The notes beneath the pieces were generated by a model. That model was not told the origin of the DNA. It did no database searches and worked only from the letters and a program-made list of their open reading frames with translations. Positions 5,988-8,870 of a DNA stretch of 8,870 bases are shown one piece after another. Numbering within the stretch: position 1 is the stretch's first letter; each line of letters begins with the position of its first letter. This stretch comes from CAYFTL01 sp964346145 (GTDB lineage Bacteria > Bacillota > Clostridia > Christensenellales > Aristaeellaceae): the NCBI GenBank assembly GCA_964346145.1, contig CAYFTL010000056.1, forward strand, positions 1-8,870, read 5' to 3'. A program made the translations under genes and the position numbers.

Positions 5988-6713
5988 ATGGATGAGCAAA
6001 ATGTAAAATTATCAATAATAGCTTATTACTTATCAAAATTTGATATAGAAGCTGTAGAGAAACTTGGATATAGTAATAGAAATGAAGCAATGAGAAGTAT
6101 ATCTTTAATTATTGGTAGCGCTAACAACTACTTAAAACTTCGCCGAGATGAGTTTGATGTCCTTACCGGAAGCCATAGGCGGGGATATGCAAATCGCGAA
6201 CCAATTCCTAGTGTGTTAGAAATGCACAACCAGCTAAAAGATATAACCTTTGGTGATTTTACTGACATCGTCACTCAATTTCTTCAGATTGAGCACCCAG
6301 AATCGACTGAAGCATTGACAGATTCTTTTGTAATCGATCCAGAATTCTCGGATAATGAAATCGAAGCCATTGTAAACTCCAGAGACTCTACATCTACAAT
6401 TATAGTACGCCAAACTGAACAGAAAATAAGAGTCTATAACCCTGTTATTCTTGAGAACTTAAAGAAACTATACAATTACCGTTGCCAAATATGTGAGATT
6501 TCAACGCAAGAGTACGGTGCGCATATCGTGGAAGGTCATCATATTTTATCATTTTCCGAATCGCGAAATAATAACCCCGACAACATCATGATACTCTGTC
6601 CTAATCACCATCGGTTAATACACCGCGCCAAACCAATTTACGATAAAGAAAGAAAACTGTTCATATTTCCTAACGGTTTGATTTTGCCAATTAGATTCAA
6701 TCTGCACTTATAA
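5988..6713 (+). CDS. HNH endonuclease with N-terminal putative DNA-binding domain
   Basis: A 241-residue protein. The C-terminal third is an HNH nuclease with a structural zinc site: C166-x2-C169, GHHI at 183-186, N195/N196, DN at 198-199, and C204-PNHHRLIH to 212. The catalytic His is probably H184 or H185, and the C-terminal His residues bind metal. The N-terminal part (about 8-100) starts IIAYYLSKFDIEAVEKLGY and continues NYLKLRRDEFD and RRGYANRE. This pattern recurs, from memory, in N-terminal domains of solitary restriction-like endonucleases, and is probably helical and DNA-binding. The start ATG 5988 has AGGTGA (5973-5978) 9 bp upstream. A short palindrome, AGGAA-TG-TTCCT (5952-5963), sits in the leader and might be an operator. 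No methyltransferase is paired with it. The gene is visibly richer in A/T than argS or the MFS gene and lies beside a tRNA, suggesting acquisition by transfer. A defence role is inference. Confidence 0.85.
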   Translation: MDEQNVKLSIIAYYLSKFDIEAVEKLGYSNRNEAMRSISLIIGSANNYLKLRRDEFDVLTGSHRRGYANREPIPSVLEMHNQLKDITFGDFTDIVTQFLQIEHPESTEALTDSFVIDPEFSDNEIEAIVNSRDSTSTIIVRQTEQKIRVYNPVILENLKKLYNYRCQICEISTQEYGAHIVEGHHILSFSESRNNNPDNIMILCPNHHRLIHRAKPIYDKERKLFIFPNGLILPIRFNLHL

Positions 6714-6822
6714 GATATGTGTAATATTCGATTGTTTATGCCGTAAAGCCTTATTATATGCGATTTTGTGGGTTTGTCCTTATGAATACTCGTACCATGA
6801 AAAAATACTTTGAGTGTTTATA

Positions 6823-6862
6823 AAACAAAAGCAGGTTGGAATACTCCAGCCTGCTTTTGTTT
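6823..6862 (+). terminator. Terminator of the HNH gene
   Basis: An 18-bp stem with one G-U pair joins 6823-6840 and 6845-6862 around the loop ATAC. The core is GCAGGTTGGA/TCCAGCCTGC, flanked by A-rich and TTTTGTTT ends, so it could work in both directions. It lies 110 bp after the HNH stop. Its 3' end overlaps the next promoter's -35. Confidence 0.8.
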
Positions 6863-6888
6863 GCGCAATATTAGTAATATGTTATAAT
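6861..6888 (+). promoter_or_regulatory. Promoter of the MFS transporter leader
   Basis: TTGCGC (6861-6866), a 16-bp spacer and a consensus TATAAT (6883-6888) predict transcription from about 6895. Between -35 and -10 lies the inverted repeat ATATT-AGT-AATAT (6868-6880), which could be a repressor site or chance in A/T-rich DNA. Confidence 0.65.
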
Positions 6889-6931
6889 AAATCATTCGTT
6901 TGAAAAATAATCTATAGCTAGGAGGTAGCGT

Positions 6932-6970
6932 ATGTTGCTTGCCATTGTTTATGCTCCATGCAAGGCCTGA
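6932..6970 (+). CDS. Leader peptide MLLAIVYAPCKA upstream of the MFS gene
   Basis: A 12-codon ORF with an ideal Shine-Dalgarno AGGAGG (6920-6925) 6 bp before the ATG, ending in TGA 6968-6970. It begins about 37 nt into the predicted transcript. Codons 8 onward lie in the left arm of the 11-bp hairpin 6953-6963/6984-6994, so a ribosome paused mid-peptide would change leader folding. This is the layout of antibiotic-induced attenuators of erm, cat, mef and ABC-F genes. The LAIV stretch loosely recalls the IAVV arrest segment of the ErmA leader; whether it causes stalling is inference. Confidence 0.65.
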   Translation: MLLAIVYAPCKA

Positions 6971-7051
6971 TGATGGACGAGGGTTGCATGGAGCGATAGT
7001 TTGAGGTATCGTTCAAATCAGGTTTTGCATTTTCAGTCTATTTGATTTGAA
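6953..7051 (+). promoter_or_regulatory. Structured leader, putative translational attenuator of the MFS gene
   Basis: Three hairpins follow one another. Hairpin 1 pairs GCTCCATGCAA (6953-6963) with TTGCATGGAGC (6984-6994), 11 bp and perfect. Hairpin 2 pairs CGATA (6994-6998) with TATCG (7007-7011), sharing one base with hairpin 1. Hairpin 3 pairs TTCAAATCA (7012-7020) with TGATTTGAA (7043-7051), whose last two bases are the first two of the transporter's AAGGAG. TCAAA at 7013-7017 can instead pair with TTTGA at 7000-7004, and ATGCAA in the left arm of hairpin 1 can pair with TTGCAT at 7025-7030, so alternative folds exist. No U-run follows, which favours control of translation over transcription termination. 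Confidence 0.55.
6970..6999 (+). CDS. Possible second leader ORF, MMDEGCMER, overlapping the first
   Basis: The TGA of the first leader peptide overlaps an ATG (TGATG at 6968-6972), as in translationally coupled genes. The frame runs nine codons to TAG 6997-6999, passing through the right arm of hairpin 1 and ending within hairpin 2. It has no Shine-Dalgarno of its own and would depend on reinitiation. It may be chance. Confidence 0.3.
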   Translation: MMDEGCMER

Positions 7052-7062
7052 GGAGCAAAACT

Positions 7063-8358
7063 ATGAAAAAACAAAATATATTTTTTGAACTTCGAGAATT
7101 TCTAACCCTATGGAGTTCACAGGCGGTGTCCACACTAGGAACAGCCTTAACCAATTTTGCGTTGATCGTGTGGGTATACGAGCAAAAAGGAACCGCGTCC
7201 AGCATAACCTTGTTGTCGATTTGTTCATTTTTGCCCTCTATCCTTTTTTCCTTTATTGCGGGCACAATCGCCGACCGATGGGATAAAAAACACATTATGC
7301 TGTTGGCGGATTTGGCAGCTGCGATCGGAACCATAACCGTACTCGTGCTCTACCTCACGTCCGCCCTACAGATATGGCATTTGTACATCATCAACTTTTT
7401 ACTCAGCTTTATGAATGCCTTCCAAGCCCCGGCATCTTATGTTGCAACCAGCCTGCTGGCGCCAAAGGAGCATTATGTCCGGATTAGTGGCCTGCAGGCT
7501 CTTTCCGGGTCTATCGTTACGATTCTGGCCCCGGCGCTGGGCAGTGCGCTGCTGGCGTTTGGCGGGTTGAGATTGGTTCTGTTTGTAGACCTGATCACGT
7601 TCGCGATTGCCTTTTCCGTGCTGTTGTTCTTTATCAAGATTCCAAGGATAGAGCAAAAAGTGGAAGAACCCAAGGAATCTTTTGTGAAGTGTTGCTTGAC
7701 CGGCATAAATTTCTTGCGTAACCACGCTGCGTTGCTGCGCATCATCCTATTTTTTGCGTTTATAAACTTCATCGCAAAGATGGGAAGTTACGGCATGCTA
7801 CCCGCGCTGGTGCTGAGCCGAACCGGAAACAATCAGATTACACTGGGCATCGTCGAGACCGCCGTCGGAATCGGGATGTTGGTGGGAAGCATTGCCGTTA
7901 CGATGATGAAGCCAGCCCAGAGCAAAGTGCAAACCATTTTTATGGCCTGTGGAATTTCGTTTTTGCTGGGCGATGTCGGGCAGAGCTTAACCCACGCGCT
8001 CCCCTTATGGGTAGCAGCAGCGTTTCTTTCAAACGTGCCGATGGCGTTTCTGAACGCCAATCTGACCGCTGTGATGCGCACAAACGTCCCTCTCGAAATG
8101 CAGGGACGGGTGTTTTCCGCGCGGGACACCATCCAGTACAGCACGATCCCCGTAGGGCTATTCCTCGGCGGCGTGCTTGCAGACTACATATTTGAACCGT
8201 TTATGTTGAGCACGTCCCCAGCGCAGCATTTTTTGTCGCTGGTGTTCGGAACCGGAAAGGGTTCTGGGATTGCAATCATATTCTTTATTGTCGGCATTAT
8301 CGGAACGATAACCAGTTTCCTGTGCCTTAAAAATCCTTCATACAAAGATTTGGGATAA
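7063..8358 (+). CDS. MFS efflux transporter, MefA-like
   Basis: A 431-residue polytopic membrane protein of the major facilitator superfamily, about 12 hydrophobic segments. Motif A is GTIADRWDKKHIM at 67-79, between the second and third helices. The layout matches macrolide efflux MefA-type proteins: LTLWSSQAVSTLGTALTNFALIVWVYE at the start, FQAPASYVATSLLAPKEHYVRISGLQ in the middle of the first half, and LEMQGRVFSARDTIQ at about 345-359 in the second half. It is predicted to export drugs or other small molecules in exchange for protons; the substrate cannot be read from the sequence. The start ATG 7063 has AAGGAG (7050-7055) 7 bp upstream, and the protein begins MKKQNIFFEL. It is a single-gene unit preceded by the leader peptide and hairpins, and followed by a strong terminator, which together suggest inducible expression. 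Confidence 0.9.
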   Translation: MKKQNIFFELREFLTLWSSQAVSTLGTALTNFALIVWVYEQKGTASSITLLSICSFLPSILFSFIAGTIADRWDKKHIMLLADLAAAIGTITVLVLYLTSALQIWHLYIINFLLSFMNAFQAPASYVATSLLAPKEHYVRISGLQALSGSIVTILAPALGSALLAFGGLRLVLFVDLITFAIAFSVLLFFIKIPRIEQKVEEPKESFVKCCLTGINFLRNHAALLRIILFFAFINFIAKMGSYGMLPALVLSRTGNNQITLGIVETAVGIGMLVGSIAVTMMKPAQSKVQTIFMACGISFLLGDVGQSLTHALPLWVAAAFLSNVPMAFLNANLTAVMRTNVPLEMQGRVFSARDTIQYSTIPVGLFLGGVLADYIFEPFMLSTSPAQHFLSLVFGTGKGSGIAIIFFIVGIIGTITSFLCLKNPSYKDLG

Positions 8359-8388
8359 AGAAATCGACAATACGCACTCTTCAATTTG

Positions 8389-8424
8389 AACCGGCAAAGC
8401 TTTCCTTATACAGCTTTGCCGGTT
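8389..8424 (+). terminator. Terminator of the MFS gene
   Basis: AACCGGCAAAGCT (8389-8401) pairs perfectly with AGCTTTGCCGGTT (8412-8424) over 13 bp around a 10-nt loop, followed by ATCTTTTAT. It lies 30 bp after the stop codon. Confidence 0.88.
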
Positions 8425-8870
8425 ATCTTTTATAAGAACAACACTTTTCACCATATTAGCACTCATTTGCACAAAAATGTTGCCGCACGTACTTTTTTTG
8501 CACATTCGAAAGGTTTTGGGTGTATGCCACTACAATCTGCAGCCGTTAAGCCTTGGAAAGGCGCATATCATAATTTCATACGATGAAGCAATTAAAATCG
8601 CGCAGGAATTCTCGGCAAAAGTGATCGGCAGATTTGGCGACAAAATACTCTTGATTCCCTATAGCTTTCGCAATGTATAGCGGCCTTTAAGCGCACCAAC
8701 GGACAGCGCATCGTTTTTGGTTGCCAAAAATCCCTAACGCGCAAGGTTACCTTTTTACAAGACAGCGTTTAAATAGGATATGTTCTTTGTCGTCCCCCAT
8801 CAAGCGCTCATGAGCAGCAAATTGTCAAGCTTTACAGTTCCCGTTCGAGCGCTATAAAAGCCGCCGATTT
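8425..8870. other. Region without a firmly supported gene
   Basis: A plus-strand frame at 8477-8680 (67 codons) has no ribosome binding site at its ATG. Its last 33 residues (from SYDEAIKIAQEFSAK to IPYSFRNV) nevertheless read like the end of a real protein, so it may be a degraded gene. A 7-bp inverted repeat TTTTTGG/CCAAAAA lies at 8714-8720/8724-8730. At the right edge two minus-strand frames remain open for only a few codons and could be the 3' end of a gene outside the window; which one, if either, cannot be told. Confidence 0.4.

Noticed and set aside
8834..8870. Minus-strand frame at the right edge as the 3' end of a gene
   Set aside because: Only about a dozen codons are visible and a second frame is equally open; not enough to support a call.

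Overview
This window looks like chromosomal DNA of a Gram-positive, low-to-medium GC bacterium (Bacillota, probably a clostridial lineage). The reasons are strong AGGAGG-type ribosome binding sites, a TTG start, many Rho-independent terminators, sigma-A-type promoters, TTATCCACA-type DnaA boxes and the protein families present. Species cannot be named from this sequence. No CRISPR array, rRNA or insertion sequence was seen.

Layout. 1-190: the 3' end of a DUF4180-like gene and its terminator. 408-1415 (+): a TRM11/UPF0020-like SAM-dependent methyltransferase with an unusual motif IV. 1416-1764: a gap holding a good argS promoter and, on the minus strand, a possible frameshifted gene remnant. 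1765-3522 (+): complete argS, arginyl-tRNA synthetase. 3539-3585: a perfect 22-bp hairpin that serves as a shared terminator between argS and the convergent SDR reductase (3621-4355, minus), which most resembles the FabG-like reductases annotated as EF-P 5-aminopentanone reductase. 4356-4754: a long leader/intergenic stretch with an operator-like inverted repeat, a minus-strand terminator and a dense cluster of six DnaA-box-like 9-mers. 4755-5273 (minus): a small membrane-anchored protein with a C-terminal His/Cys zinc-site-like motif. 5274-5720: a 447-bp gene-free stretch with a second, smaller DnaA-box group, an A/T-rich tract and the tRNA promoter. 5721-5806 (+): tRNA-Leu(CAA) with its own terminator. 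5988-6713 (+): an A/T-rich HNH nuclease gene with a terminator. 6861-8358 (+): a promoter, one or two short leader ORFs in a structured leader, and a MefA-like MFS efflux transporter, then a terminator. 8425-8870: a possible gene remnant and otherwise no supported gene.

How the parts relate. The left part is translation-related housekeeping (argS, possibly an RNA methyltransferase and an EF-P modification enzyme). The right part is accessory: a lone HNH nuclease beside a tRNA gene, and an efflux pump whose leader looks like antibiotic-inducible attenuation. The two least ordinary features are the pair of DnaA-box groups bracketing a small membrane-protein gene with no dnaA or dnaN nearby, and the MFS leader: a strong Shine-Dalgarno and 12-codon ORF, an 11-bp hairpin overlapping its end, an overlapping second mini-ORF and a hairpin reaching into the transporter's ribosome binding site.
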